A DNA stretch of 64,000 bases, from NCBI GenBank assembly GCA_002049455.2, contig KV918882.1, positions 62,001 through 126,000 of the forward strand. Direction: 5' to 3'. Position 1 is the first letter of the stretch. Every line of letters begins with the position of its first letter. A program made the translations under genes and the position numbers. The notes under the pieces were generated by a model, which was not told the DNA's origin, did not search any database, and saw only the letters and a program-made list of their open reading frames with translations. This DNA is from Porphyra umbilicalis. Taxonomy: Eukaryota > Rhodophyta > Bangiophyceae > Bangiales > Bangiaceae. Below, piece after piece: positions 43,501 to 54,974 of this stretch.

Positions 43501-45175
43501 GTGGTCCCTGAGCCCGTTTCTGCAGTCAAAAACTGAATCCGAGCACGTCCGGAGCACTAGTGGCCATGTGCATTCGTGTACAGCTACAGCATTGAAACGG
43601 CGACCTGCTGCTTTTGTGAAACAGGGCATCAAACTCTGCCATGCCCGCAACGTTGCTCTCAATGAGACCTATCAAACGCGCCCAAGAACAGTCCAAACGC
43701 ATTTGTGTGACCAAAGTTATGTCCGATTTTCATCTGCTTACGGGAAGCGTCCGGCTACGAGTGCTCCGTCGGCCGGTGAGACCGCTTCAGCTCGCATAGT
43801 CAGAAGCTCCCCCTATGTTTCCCAGGGAGCCATGTGGTCCCTGAGCCCGTTTCTGCAGTCAAAAACTGAATCGAGCACGTCCGGAGCACTAGTGGCCATG
43901 TGCATTCGTGTACCGCTACAGCATTGAAACGGCGACCTGCTGCTTTTTGTGAAAACGGGGCATCAAACTCTGATATGCTCGAAACGTTGCTCTCAATGAG
44001 ACTATCAAACGCGCCCAAGAACAGTCCAAACGCATTTGTGTGACCAAAGTTATGTCCGATTTTCATCTGCTTACGGAAGCGTCCGGCTACAAGTGCTCCG
44101 TCGGCCGGTGAGACCGCTTCAGCTCGCCATAGTCAGAAAGCTCCCCCTATGTTTCCCAGGGTGCCATGTGGTCCCTGAGCCCGTTTCTGCAGTCAAAAAC
44201 TGAATCCGAGCACGTCCGGAGCACTAGTGGCCATGTGCATTCGTGTACCGCTACAGCATTGAAACGGCGACCTGCTGCTTTTGTGAAAACGGGGCATCAA
44301 ACTCAGATATGCTCGAAACGTTGCTCTCAATGAGACCTATTAAACGCGCCCAAGAACAGTCAAACGCATTTGTGTGACCAAAGTTATGTCCGATTTTCAT
44401 CTGCTTACGGGAAGCGTCCGGCTACAAGTGCTCCGGCGGCCGGTGAGACCGCTTCAGCTCGCATAGTCAGAAGCTCCCCCTATGTTTCCCAGGGTGCCAT
44501 GTGGTCCCTGAGCCCGTTTTGCAGTCAAAATTGAATCCGAGCACGTCCGGAGCACTAGTGGCCATGTGCATTCGTGTACCGCTACAGCATTGAAACGGCG
44601 ACCTGCTGCTTTTGTGAAAACGGGGCATCAAACTCTGCCATGCCCGAACGTTGCTCTCAATGAGACCTATCAAACGCGCCAAGAACAGTCCAAACGCATT
44701 TGTGTGACCAAGTTATGTCCGATTTTCATCTGCTTACGGGAAGCGTCGGTGCAGTGCTCCGTCGGCCGGTGAGACCGCTTCAGCTCGCATAGTCAGAAGC
44801 TCCCCTATGTTTCCCAGGGTGCCATGTGGTCCCTGAGCCCGTTCTGCAGTCAAAAACTGAATCCGAGCACGTCCGGAGCACTGTGGCCATGTGCTTCGTG
44901 TACCGCTACAGCATTGAACGGCGACCTGTGCTTTGTGAAAACGGGGCATCAAACTCTGCCATGCCCGCAACGTTGCTCTCAATGAGACCTATCAACGCGC
45001 CCAAGAACAGTCCAAACGCATTTGTGTGACCAAAGTTATGTCCGATTTTCATCTGCTTACGGGAAGCGTCCGGCTACAAGTGCTCCGTCGGCCGGTGAGA
45101 CCGCTTCAGCTCGCATAGTCAGAAGCTCCCCCTATGTCTCCCAGCGTCAGGTTGGGTCTTTGAGCCCGTTTCTGC
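40590..45175. repeat. 334-bp satellite array, about 13.8 units
   Basis: Units start ATTGAAACGGCGACCTGCTG; starts at 40590, 40924, 41258, 41592, 41926 and 42260 give an exact period of 334 bp. The array ends inside unit 14, near 45175. Two sequence types occur: units 1, 2, 9, 10, 13 and 14 carry CATGCCCGCAACG, and units 3-8, 11 and 12 carry ATATGCTCGAAACG. Units between about 43860 and 45000 show many one-base deletions absent from the others. As 334 is not a multiple of three, the repeated 98- and 74-codon open frames are not genes. GC content is clearly lower than in the flanking DNA. Confidence 0.95.
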
Positions 45176-45753
45176 ACTGTAATTCAAGCCGAATTTGTAA
45201 AATGTTTCTAGATGTCGTCTTTTTTCACTGAATTTAATGCGTCCGCACGTCACCCTCGCCGCGCCTCTTCACTCGCTGTCGTCGCCACCCTGCCCACCAG
45301 CCTGCGATAAAACCCTGTGACGCGACGGCCATCCTGCTTAATGCCTACTGCGTGGCGCCAACGACCGGCGTGCGTCTCGCCGGCGGCCGACGTGCATTGG
45401 CCGGCGGCCGCGTGCGTGGCGCCGACGGTCGCCGTGCGTGGCGCCGGTGGCGGCGCCGGCAGCCACCGGCGACTGTCCGCCGCGCGAGCGTCGCCGCCAG
45501 GATTTCGGCGGCACTCAAGGACCAGGAGGCCGTGGCGGCGGCTAACGTTGCGACGTCTGATGAGAAGGGAGGCGGGGGAAAGTGCATGAACTGTCTGCTG
45601 ACGGGCAACACCGCGAGCAATGAACTGTATCAGCATGATCATATCTGTATGACTACCCCACACACAGAGTGCCACAAGTCACTGTCCACCACGCACGACT
45701 CCACTCACACCAGAGTCCGGGCACCCTCCCGGGCCCGTCAACCGCCGCTTCTA
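45176..45753. other. no recognisable gene
   Basis: A short AT-richer stretch follows the satellite, then GC-rich sequence with imperfect GTGCGTGGCGCCG repeats (45409-45450). No coding frame is supported. Confidence 0.4.
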
Positions 45754-46580
45754 CTAGTCCAAGCACTTCATTGGTTGCAGCTCAACAACACAACACGGCA
45801 AGGTGAGTGTGAGCTTGCCGCACGTATGGCGCTCGTCAAATGCCAAATGCCCGTCACGCGGCGGACACCATCGTAGAGAAGCCGGACATGCGGGCATCAG
45901 GCGGAGCAACGAGGCCACAGGAATCGTCTTGCGTACAAGCGGGTGTGCGTAAGCATGGCAAAGGGGGTCAAACACCTCATCCTCCCGCACAGCCACGTCG
46001 ACGAGCTCGCCAGTTGGGTGGCGTCTCAGTACGTACCACGTGCTGCTTGGTCGTCGCAAAGCCACTCAAGCAGGACGCGCGGGTGTAGACCCGTCCTTGC
46101 GAGCAAACCGACGAGACAAGCACCAGTTGCGAAGCGGAGCCGCCATTCCCAGCGCTTGAAGCAGGAGGTCGGGGGAGTGGAACTGCACTGTACGCAGCGC
46201 CTTTCCGCGACTGGAGGTTGCAGGAACGTCGTACGCCAACGACTGCATCTGGACGAGCTCGTCCAAGGCCCCCTTGTCCGTTACCATGTCAATGGTGAGG
46301 GTGACCTTGGTGCGGCTCTCGGCCTGGCTGGCCGATCCCCGCGCTTTGTTCAGCTCGGACGGAGGGCACATCTTGAGCCGCTCCACTAGGCGACACGACA
46401 GCCAACGCTGCAGCGCGCGCCCCAGGGGTAGTGCTCCTGCTGTGCCACGGCTTGCAGCGCCCGGATGCCATTGAGAGATAGACGCGACGCCGCTAACTGC
46501 TCTTTACATGCAGCCATGTTCTTCTCCAGCGGCATCACTTCTTGCCGCCAGCTCTTGCAACTCCTGTTGACGCGGTCCAT
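45754..46580 (-). pseudogene. decayed coding fragment with an in-frame TGA and a frameshift
   Basis: On minus, WRQEVMPLEKNMAACKEQLA leads into a coding-looking segment. One frame over, LVERLKMCPPSELNKARG and VTLTIDMVTDKGALDELV continue to an in-frame TGA at 46066-46068, and the same frame resumes with WYVLRRHPTGELVDVAVRED. The family is not recognised. Even amino-acid composition over about 200 residues, unlike the Pro/Arg/Ala shadow frames nearby, argues for former coding. The frameshift lies near 46420. Confidence 0.35.
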
Positions 46581-47781
46581 GGCTGCTGCGGGCCGCGTGC
46601 AGGACGCTGCGGGTGGAGCCGGGGGAGCGGGGGGAGCAGGCTGTGCTGGAGGGGCGGGGGGGGGGGGGTGTCGAGCGGAGCGCCACGGCTCCAGGTGCGG
46701 CTGAACCGGCAGGCGCAGTCTCCATGGCGTCCCTGTCGTCGCTGGAGTGGTCGGTGGGGCTCACAGGGCGACGTCGTTAGCGACTCCCGCAGCAAATACA
46801 GCAGAAGAAGAGCGGCACAACATCAAACTGTACAAAAGGGCGACTTCGGAGAAACGCGGCAGTGGAAGACCGCAGGCGGTGAAGCGAGTCAAGGCCTGAG
46901 AGAACAGCTCTTCCGCGGACGATGTCCGTGAGGCAACGTCCGGTCCGATGAAGACGGGGGCCAAGTGACGGCGGGAGACGACTGGGCCTGGGCTACTACC
47001 TTTACAGTAGACTAGGCTTGTAGCCCCGCTCGAATTTTGGCTGACACCCGCCGTTTTACTGGGCTTCGTGCCAAGGTGGCGGTTGTCAGTGGATCCAAGT
47101 GCACGCGGCGCGCAGGCCACATCGCGCGCAACGCGCTCGCGCGCGTTTGCCAAAGGCGCCGATGCCTTTGCCTGTGCTCGCCCCGTCACGTGCCGTTCGG
47201 GATCTGCATTCTCCCGTCTCTGCCGCACCCGTGCGACGGCTCGTCCCATACCTCCTACGCTCGCTCTACCCCCGTGGCCGACGCCCTACCATGGTATCTT
47301 TTTGCCGGACGATCGAAGTTTCTCAGCCCCCCCCCGCCACCAGCAGCCAACCGGCATCCTGCCAGTTGCCGTCACCACCGGCCCGCCCGCCCTTTTTTAC
47401 CTCGATGACCACTCGTGGACGGCAAAGCGCCCGTGGTGCTGTCATATCTTCGTCCTCGGACGGCTTGGGTAAACATTTCTCGATGAGCTCTGTGCGCCCC
47501 TGTTTACTTTCTTGTGTGCGTGTCGGGCTCGTATGCCTGTCTGTCAACTTGGCGGGGATAGTGGTCATTTGACCTTGTCGGCATGGCCCAGGGCGGGCAT
47601 GTGACTGGTGCGAACACGACGCTGACAGCGACGCTCTCCGTGACTCGCTGTAGTTGTTGTTTTTCTTCTTCCCTTTACATATCTCTCCTTCCATACATGT
47701 CATTTGTTGCGCGCTGTGCTCAGATCTACGTGCGGGTCGGTCTGTTGAATGCGGTGAGGTTTCTTGGGGAGTGTGGGGTTC
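46581..47781. other. no recognisable gene
   Basis: GC-rich on the left (G run at 46659-46668), more balanced after 47000. Open frames are short or overlapping and none shows a family motif. Confidence 0.4.
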
Positions 47782-48310
47782 TCTTGTCGGTGAGCGCGGA
47801 CACAGAGGGGCGCGCGGGTACAAATCTCCGCCCTCCTCGGAGAGCCCGACGCCGCGGTTGCAGGGGGCGCCCTGTGTCGGCGACGCAGTTCGGTTCTAAC
47901 TGGTCTGTCTCGAACATCGTCTTGCGATGGTGTGCTTCGGTTGCCTGTTGTTTTTTGGCTACTGATTTTTCTTCCCGTTTGACATAAGCAGACGCATCCT
48001 GTCTCCGATTGTCTGAGACGTCAATGGCTGTACGCCTAGGCGGGTGCTCTTGTCGGGGAGCGCAGACACAGAGGGGCGCGCGGGTACAAATCACCGCCCT
48101 CCTCGGAGAGCCCGACGCCATGGTTGCAGGGGGCGCCCTGTGTCGGCGGCGCAGTTCGGTTCTAACTGGTCTGTCTCGTACCCCGTCTTGCGATGGTGTG
48201 CCTCGGTTGCCTGTTGTTTTTTGGCTACTGGTTTTCTTCCTGTGTGCAATAAGAAGACGCATCCTGTCTCCGACTGTCTGAGACGTCAATAGCTGTACTC
48301 CTCGGCCGGC
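47782..48310. repeat. 265-bp tandem duplication
   Basis: Copies at 47782-48046 and 48047-48310 share CTCTTGTCGG, ACACAGAGGGGCGCGCGGGT and GAGACGTCAAT-GCTGTAC words with an exact offset of 265 bp and scattered substitutions. No protein is supported. Confidence 0.85.
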
Positions 48311-48930
48311 CGTGACGGTCGGGCGCTTGTGGGACGACACCGCGACGGCGCGGCGGCGGGCCAACGCCGTCCTGCGTGCGACGGTGGGGAGGGCGCGCCA
48401 TGACAATTGGGGCGACCCCAACGGTCGGCGACGGGGGCGGCGTGAGCAGCGGTGGCGGCCGGAGGCATCGCCGCCTCGGCCCTGATCGCCGGCGTTCCGG
48501 ACGGCAACCCCCCCTCGGCTTCCTCGCCGCCCGGCAGCGCCTCAACAGCGCCTCTCGGCGGCGGCTCTGTACCACCCCAGTGGCAGCGTCAGTCATCGAC
48601 GAGGCGGCGGAGCACCTCGCCGCCGCCGCCGCCGTGTGCAAAACGACCGACTCGGCCGGCCGTGCGGCCCGCACCGTCGACGCAGACGCGGCGAGGGTGC
48701 TGCTACGCGATCACCGAGGCTGCGGAAAACCCCTTTTACGCCGCCCTCGACGTGCGGCTCGCGGGCGGCAGCCACCCGGCTGGGCGGGCACTCACTGAAG
48801 TGATGTGGGATGACTGGGCACGGCTGGACCGGGCCGCGTCGGCGGTGGCGGCGGCGGCGGGCCGGGGGGACGGGGACGCAAGACGCGCGGAAACGAGTGG
48901 AGCACACGGTGGCTGCGGTGGGTGGCAGAA
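48311..48930 (+). other. possible decayed gene, frame changes several times
   Basis: Coding-like plus-strand text appears in three frames in succession: VGRLWDDTATARRRANAVLR (about 48315-48375), then SVIDEAAEHLAAAAAVCKTT (about 48590-48650), then NPFYAALDVRLAGGSHPAGR and ALTEVMWDDWARLDRAASAV (about 48730-48850). The similar Ala/Arg/Asp style suggests one helical protein broken by frameshifts, or exons of a spliced gene whose introns I could not place. No family recognised. Confidence 0.25.
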
Positions 48931-50270
48931 GAGGCCGGCGTGGGGGAGACCGGTGGCGGCGTGGGGGGCGGCACGGGGTGGAGGGAGGGCGAGGCGTGGA
49001 GGACCGCGGGGGGGGCGCCACGAACGGCAGCGTAGCGCAATCCATAGCTTCGTTCCAATTTCTGGCCCAGTCCCGCAAAGGCTCTGGCAAGAAGGCCGAC
49101 CATATGTCTGCTGGTCGACCCCCAAAGAGGTCTGGTTGACGAGCTCGGCCGAGGTATGGTTTGCGACCTGTGACGAGCTCTGTCGATCAAGCTCAGTACT
49201 GCTTCTGGTGTCCAGCCTTTAAGGCCTCGGCCACGCCATCTCTCGTCGAGCTTGGCACCCGAGCTCGGCGACGTGTCGAGTCGCAAGCTTGCACGGCCTC
49301 TGCTGACAAGGTCCAGCTGTCTTGCGCTGAACGTCTCTGGAAATATTTGGTGGGCAAGCTCTGTGTGCCACGAGCCACAGATCCGGTCAGCTATATGAAA
49401 CCGAGTACAGTGCTGCAAGTTCTATATTTTTATTGCGGTTGGCAGACGATCAGAGCTTGAGGCCGAGAGATTGGATCGGATATTCTCATCCGATTCTTGA
49501 ACTCCTGTGGGCCTCTCTCCCACGCCTGGTCAACAGCAGAGTTGCTGCTCTTTTGGGTTTGGCAGCGAACTTCGGCCCTGGGTTGGCTCCTTCGAATGGA
49601 TGCCTCTTTCAGCTCAATGGAACGTAAACGTTTTCAGTGGCTGTGCGGTGGCTGTGCGGGTGGCCGGTCCACTGCATCCGTGGAGAGAGCGCGTGCGAAA
49701 CACNTTTGTGACTTTAGACCAGACCACTTCCATGGGGGGCTACTGGTTTTACATGCAACTACTACGTCGTTGCGCCAAAAGCTGGACAGGCCCAGACAGG
49801 CGTATCGACGTTTGGGCCAATCAAACGCACAAAAGCGCCTCTTTGACAGTCCTGGACTCTCCACTTTTTGGCGCAACGACAATAGCGTTCCCTGGGCGGC
49901 TTCTGGCATCTGCCCTTGACCGTCATGCCTGGCACGAGAAGGAAAAAGCTCATTGCTCGCGAACAGGTACCCCTACGGGAAAATTTTGACTGTCTATCAG
50001 GGCCACAGCGACTGAATAGTAAGGTTGCCCAGTCTGTCCATGCAGTCATCACAACTCGATGAGCAGTGATTTGTGCTGCTGAGAATGCGACAACCGAGCG
50101 ATCCCATTGGCTCTCACATGCATGATCTCAAACACAGAACAGGGATGGCTTACAGAGGGGTCACTCTCATATTTTAATGAAATTCATTTGCATGAACTGT
50201 TACTGAAGCCTAAAGTTTTTAAGCACGGCATGGCCTCGAGCGCATGACACATCACCCGCAGCACACTCCT
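48931..50270. other. no recognisable gene; contains an ambiguous base
   Basis: Position 49704 is N, the only ambiguous base seen. An inverted repeat lies at 49766-49880. No coding frame is supported. Confidence 0.4.
49766..49880. repeat. short imperfect inverted repeat
   Basis: GTCGTTGCGCCAAAAGCTGG at 49766-49785 pairs with CCACTTTTTGGCGCAACGAC at 49861-49880, with one extra base. The pairing weakens but continues toward the centre (GGACAGGCC against CAGTCCTGGACT). It could be a decayed MITE-like element. Confidence 0.6.
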
Positions 50271-51341
50271 GCACCACCCCTCCCCACTCCCACACCACCC
50301 CTACCCACTCCCACACACCCCTACCCCACTCCCAAGCAAAGACGCTCTCCCACGTCTGTCTACCTGCGGGATACTAGGAAGACACAGCATCCCAAGCAGA
50401 AAACAAAAGGGGACGCAAAACAGGGAAGGGTAGCAGGGAAATGAACATAGCAGAACGCAAGAAGAAGAAATGCAGCATGGAAGGGGAGGCGGATATACAA
50501 GTGGACAGCAGTAAATAAACGGTACAAGGGCACAACGTCAGTGGCCTGGTCCTCAGAGACAACTCATCCTGCGACCACGCACCTGAACCAGTCGAGGACA
50601 GAACCCTCGCCCCCCTCCCGCCTCACTGTGCATCGACAGAGTAAATCCCCACGACACCCAGGAGAAGACATGCAAGACAACGGCTAGCTGCATGCACAAG
50701 CTACATGCACATGCGGTCAAGAGAAATGGGTGCCGAGAGCGTACGCGAGAGGGTAAAGCCAGGCCCAAGGGGTGGCGGGGAAGGGGCAGCGTGTAGCAAG
50801 TGTGATGGCAGGGGGGGGAGGAGGGCGGAGTGGGGTGACGCCCGGCTGGCGCGGTGGCGGGGGAGGAGGCAACGGGATGAGGCAGCGGCGGGGAGGCAGC
50901 GGCGGAGTGGCAGCGGTAGGGAGGCAGCGGGGGGAGGCAGAGGGGGGTGATGGTGATGGAGGTGGGGAGGTGACAGGGGTGGGTTGGTAGCCGGGAGGAA
51001 AGTGACAAGGCCGTGTGAGGGCGTCGTGGGGACCGGTGGAAGGTGTGAGAAGAGAGGTGCTGACAGACAGAAGGGCAAGAGGTACTTCTGGGCTCGCCCA
51101 GCCAGACCGTCCCCCCTCGACCCGACAGCCCCGGCCAAATGCATCGTTGAGAGAGGATGCGGCACACCAATTCAGAATATATAGTGTAATCTACCCTCAT
51201 TCCGAGGATAATCCTCCCCACCTCTGCGTGGTCCATGCCCTCCTTTCGGATGCTGGCGCCTGCGACCTCACTACGCGCCAAGGCAATAATCTGGCTGATC
51301 AGGCAGTCGTTACGACTCGATATCCTGCGATCTTCCCGTAG
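50271..51341. other. no recognisable gene; CCACTCCC minisatellite at 50277-50335
   Basis: Short repeats of CCACACCACCCCTACCCACTC occur at the left end. Purine-rich sequence (AAGAAGAAATG and GGGGAGG words) fills 50390-51000. No coding frame is supported. Confidence 0.4.
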
Positions 51342-51479
51342 TGTACAGCCGTTCTCCCAAAAATCCCGCACTCCAACTGTTGCAAAAGAGTTCCAAATCG
51401 GCCTCTGCGGGGTCGTAGAGGCCGATTTGGAACTCTTTTGCAACTGGTTGGAGTGCGGGATTGGGAGAAAGGCTGTACA
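51342..51479. repeat. near-perfect 62-64-bp inverted repeat with 10-nt loop (MITE-like hairpin)
   Basis: The left arm 51342-51406 and right arm 51417-51479 are reverse complements apart from a few mismatches and small gaps; they are separated by GCGGGGTCGT. The arms begin TGTACAGCC at both outer ends. The innermost 30 bp (GTTGCAAAAGAGTTCC through GGCCTCT) pair perfectly. It could be a foldback/MITE element or a source of double-stranded RNA. No clear target duplication was found. Confidence 0.9.
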
Positions 51480-53056
51480 GTCAGTAACGGAGAATGCCTC
51501 CCAGTCGTCCGGTCGGTGACGGCGTGACATTCGAATGCCCTTTTCAAACCCCGCTATCTTTGTTCCGCGATGCACAACAGAATGAGGATTCTATAGTATG
51601 AGCCACACATACAGAACGGGGCGGAGGGCGCGAAATCCCGGTAGAAAAACGCTACGTCAGCGCACAATGCTCTCACATCAATCAACGTCGCTCAGCGCGC
51701 CAACAGCTGCGCAGCATATTGATACATTCAGACACAAGGGCAGTCAATAGAGGGATGAGAGGCTGAGAGATGATACCGACCAGGACCTTTCAAGCGACCA
51801 TGATTTGGTCAAGCAACCGCGATCCGGGAAAATACGTTTCAAGCGACTGCCTAAATGGCTGGGAGAAAGGCCCAGCGTAGATTCGAACCACCCGTGAGGA
51901 TATCCGGTTGAACTTAGGTATGATTCTAAGTCCGGGCGTTTCTGCATACACAATTGCTGGTCGCCCGGTTTTCCGCACACTGTGCACGTTAGAATCGTCT
52001 CGCCACGTGGCGCGAATATTTGCAGAACGGAACGTTGTTGGTAGTGCTCAGACCGTGGACAGCGTGGTGTTGCCGCCGGCCTCGTCAGTCGCTCTCCCCC
52101 AGTCACCTCGCGGCGCGTGCCGTTGTGGGGCAGCACCCTGCTGTCAGGGGGGCGTAGGCGGGAGAAGGGGGGTGCCCCGCTGTCGGGGGGAGCGCCGCCG
52201 CCCGCTGACGGGGGGGGGAGCCCGCCGCGGCCGCCGCATCTGGGCGGATGAGCCGGCACTACTTGCGCGGGGGGGGGGCGGGGTTTTTCCGACGTGGCGG
52301 CCCGCGTGGGAAAAGGCGGCAGCACGGGGGGGGGCGGGGCTATGCCGACGTGGCGGTCCGTGTGGGAAGTGGCGGCAGCACGGGGGGGCGGGGGGTGACA
52401 GAGCGGGGGAGGGGGGAGGGGCGACGGAGAGTGCGGCAGGGAGGAGTGGGGGAGCAATGGGGTACCCCCCACCCTTCGAGCCTGACGCCGTCGAGTGGGG
52501 TGCGCGTCGACCGACGCCGCGCGTCGGCTCGCGTCGCCGACGCCGCATGCTGGCGTCGCGGCGCCGTGGCGCCCCGCGAGGCGTGGCCACCCCGGCAGCG
52601 GTGACGGGCTGCCTCGGTGGCCCGCGCCCGCAATGGCCCAGCGCGCCCCCCCCCCCCCCCCCCAGCCGCATGCCTCCTCCTCTCCACGCCCGCAGTCGGC
52701 AACCGCCCGCGCAGGAGGATGCCACCACCGCCGCGCGCGTCGCGCTGGCGAGAGGAGCAGCGGAGGGGAGGGCGGACACCGATGGTGGGCGTGGGAGGAA
52801 GCACCCCAGGGCGGGGGGACACCCTCCGCCTCGCTCCGGTTCAAAAGGTCCTCGCCGGCGGTGCCCACCGCTGTTGCTTCCTACCGTGCCCCATCCACCG
52901 CATCCACCGCCGCCGTCGCCGCGGCTGCCGCCAAAGATTGCCTGTGACCGTCTGCAGCCACCACCGGTGTGCCCCCTCCCCCCCTCCCCGGCGTCCCACG
53001 GAGGACTGCCCACCCCCACAGAGGCGGCTGGCCAGGGGGCCCCTCCCCCCCGCACC
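51480..53056. other. intergenic; becomes extremely GC-rich from 52070, no confident gene
   Basis: 51480-52070 is of balanced composition with no recognised frame. From 52140 the sequence is G-rich then C-rich, with a tandem duplication of about 60 bp (CCGACGTGGCGG words near 52289 and 52349). Long open frames occur on both strands, as expected from composition. The region may be the promoter side of the gene at 53057. Confidence 0.4.
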
Positions 53057-53659
53057 ATGGCTCCGCGTCGATCCAAGTTGGCCCCCGTGGCCACCGGAGT
53101 GCTGCTGGTGGCCACGGTGGTGACCGCCTAGCCTCGGCGCTCGTGCGGCGCCGCCATCCGCGTTGGGGGCCGAGCTGGAAGCGGCGCCGCCACGCTGGCG
53201 CCGCCCACCCTGTCGCTCCTACCTCACGGACGGGCGAACATGGGATCTCCGGCCAGTGGGGCGCCCGCATTTTGCTCCTCCAACCTCTACACCAAGTGGA
53301 GCAATTGGGGCAGGCTTCGCACCGCGCCCGACACGCGCGCCAACCGAGAGGCGTACTATGCGGGTACCCTCCAAGCGACGGAGGTCCACGAATGCAAGCA
53401 CATGCGGCTGAGAGGGGGCACGACCTCATCGCACGTGCGGTACGGGTGCTACCACAAGCGGAAGTGGCGCAAGGAAGGGCACAACAGGTGGGCGGTCTTG
53501 TGGGACATGTCGTTTGAAGGCCGCCCCACCTGGTCGTCCATGAGCGTCGCGGGCGGGGGGCTGGCGGCCAACTGCGAGCCGCATGAACTGGTCAACTGCA
53601 ATGGCCTCCGGTTCATCTGGGATCGTCCGCGTGGCTCGTGCGCGCTGAGGCGTACTTAA
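53057..53659 (+). pseudogene. candidate secreted protein interrupted by TAG after its signal peptide
   Basis: The ATG lies in a strong start context (CACCATGG). The first 24 codons encode a classic signal peptide: a basic start with RRSK, then a hydrophobic core VATGVLLVATVV ending TA. Codon 25 is TAG (53129-53131). The same frame then stays open to 53659 and gives about 175 residues, including WGRLRTAPDTRANREAYYAG, YGCYHKRKWRKEGHNRWAVL and a cysteine-bearing C-terminus. Cys and Trp content fits an extracellular domain, but no family was recognised. Either a nonsense mutation (CAG to TAG) or assembly error breaks it, or an intron between about 53105 and 53260 removes the stop; I could not choose a convincing splice pair. 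Confidence 0.4.
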
Positions 53660-54203
53660 TGAGGTCCACCGAGCCACCGTCAGCCCTTTGGGGAAGCGTC
53701 GCTAGCGACGTTCTCCGACAGGGGCCCGCTCTCCTTGTTCGGGCTGCCCAGGAACGAACAAAGCATTTGATATTGTGTGCACACGACCGAAACGGAGCGG
53801 GGAGTCTGTCCACAGCTCCGCACCCAAAAAAAATGACGTCGCCGGTACGCCGGCGGCGCCGTCCAACCGGGAGGGGGGGGGAGAAGGAGGGGGAGGGGGG
53901 GGAGGGGGCCGCCGCCACCATCGCCGCCGCCGCTGCCGCTGCCGCCATCGTCACCACCGCCGCCGCCGCCGACGCGAGCCTGCGGTCATGGCAGAGAGCT
54001 TTCGCGGGCGTCGAGTGGTCATGCGGCCGGGCGGCGCGGTGAGGAGGCATGTTAAGCGCACACCAACGAAGGCGATGCAAACATTTCGACATATGGTGGT
54101 GATACTGAAACTGGGCTTCTGAACGTACTTCCCTTCTTTCAGGGTCCTCTTCCCCCACACCGCGACGTCCCCGTATCCCACTGGAATTCCGCCCCGACGC
54201 CAG
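53660..54203. other. left flank of copy 2 of the large unit, no recognised gene
   Basis: Contains GCC-rich trinucleotide repeats at 53905-53975 and an eight-A run at 53826-53833. No coding frame is supported. It shares nothing with the left flank of copy 1, which helps to place the duplication boundary. Confidence 0.5.
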
Positions 54204-54974
54204 GCACAGCAGTTCAAATTCCGGGCAAAAGAGCCGATACAAGATATTTCTGGGAGCAGAGGCCAAAATAGCTTGTATGGCCTCTGGGTCAGATCTTGTC
54301 AGGCCTTGTTTCAGACTACGCAGTCGCCAATGACAAACAATCTCTGGTGGACAGGCTCTGGTCAGTTTGTTGGATCGGCAATCCGAGGAAGGCTCGGCTG
54401 ACAGATCTCTGTCGCGCCCGCCACGTGACTGGCGCAAAGCCGCTGATCTGTCGGGCGCCCTCTGCTGAGCCCACTTCACCCCCCCGCTACGCCAACCGCC
54501 CATCGACCGACCGCCACCACCCCCCCACGTGCTACGGAGCCTCTCTCCCGCACCTCCCCCGTCGTCACTGACTGGGTTTCCCCCCCCTTGTGGCGTCCCA
54601 CCGGGTCGGCGCGGCCCGAGGCGGTCCTGCCGCTAAGGCCACCCCGCCGGCGCGGCCACGGGCGGGTGCCGCGGCGCCGTCGCCGTGGCTGCCGCCGTCG
54701 CACCCCAGCCGACCAGGTCGACCGGCGCGGCTGCGGCTAGCGCCCCGCAAGCGCCCGTGCCCAGGGGTCCGGGTCCGTGGCTCTCGCTTGCCTGAGCCGT
54801 CTCCGTGTCCGTCGGGGGCAGTCGGGCAGTCGCTGGTTGCCGACGCCGGACGCAGTCGACACGTCGGCGGTGGGCTGCTGCCCTCCGTGGACGCTTCGCG
54901 TGCCCCCAACCAACGACACGTCCCCCCTCTCGGCGCCCCCCCCCCCCCCCCCGACCAGGAGCGTCGCAGCCCCC

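Noticed and set aside
40703..45231. Repeated 98- and 74-codon open frames starting in every 334-bp unit
   Set aside because: The period is not a multiple of three, the frames overlap each other in different phases, and they show no change pattern of coding sequence. They are satellite by-products.
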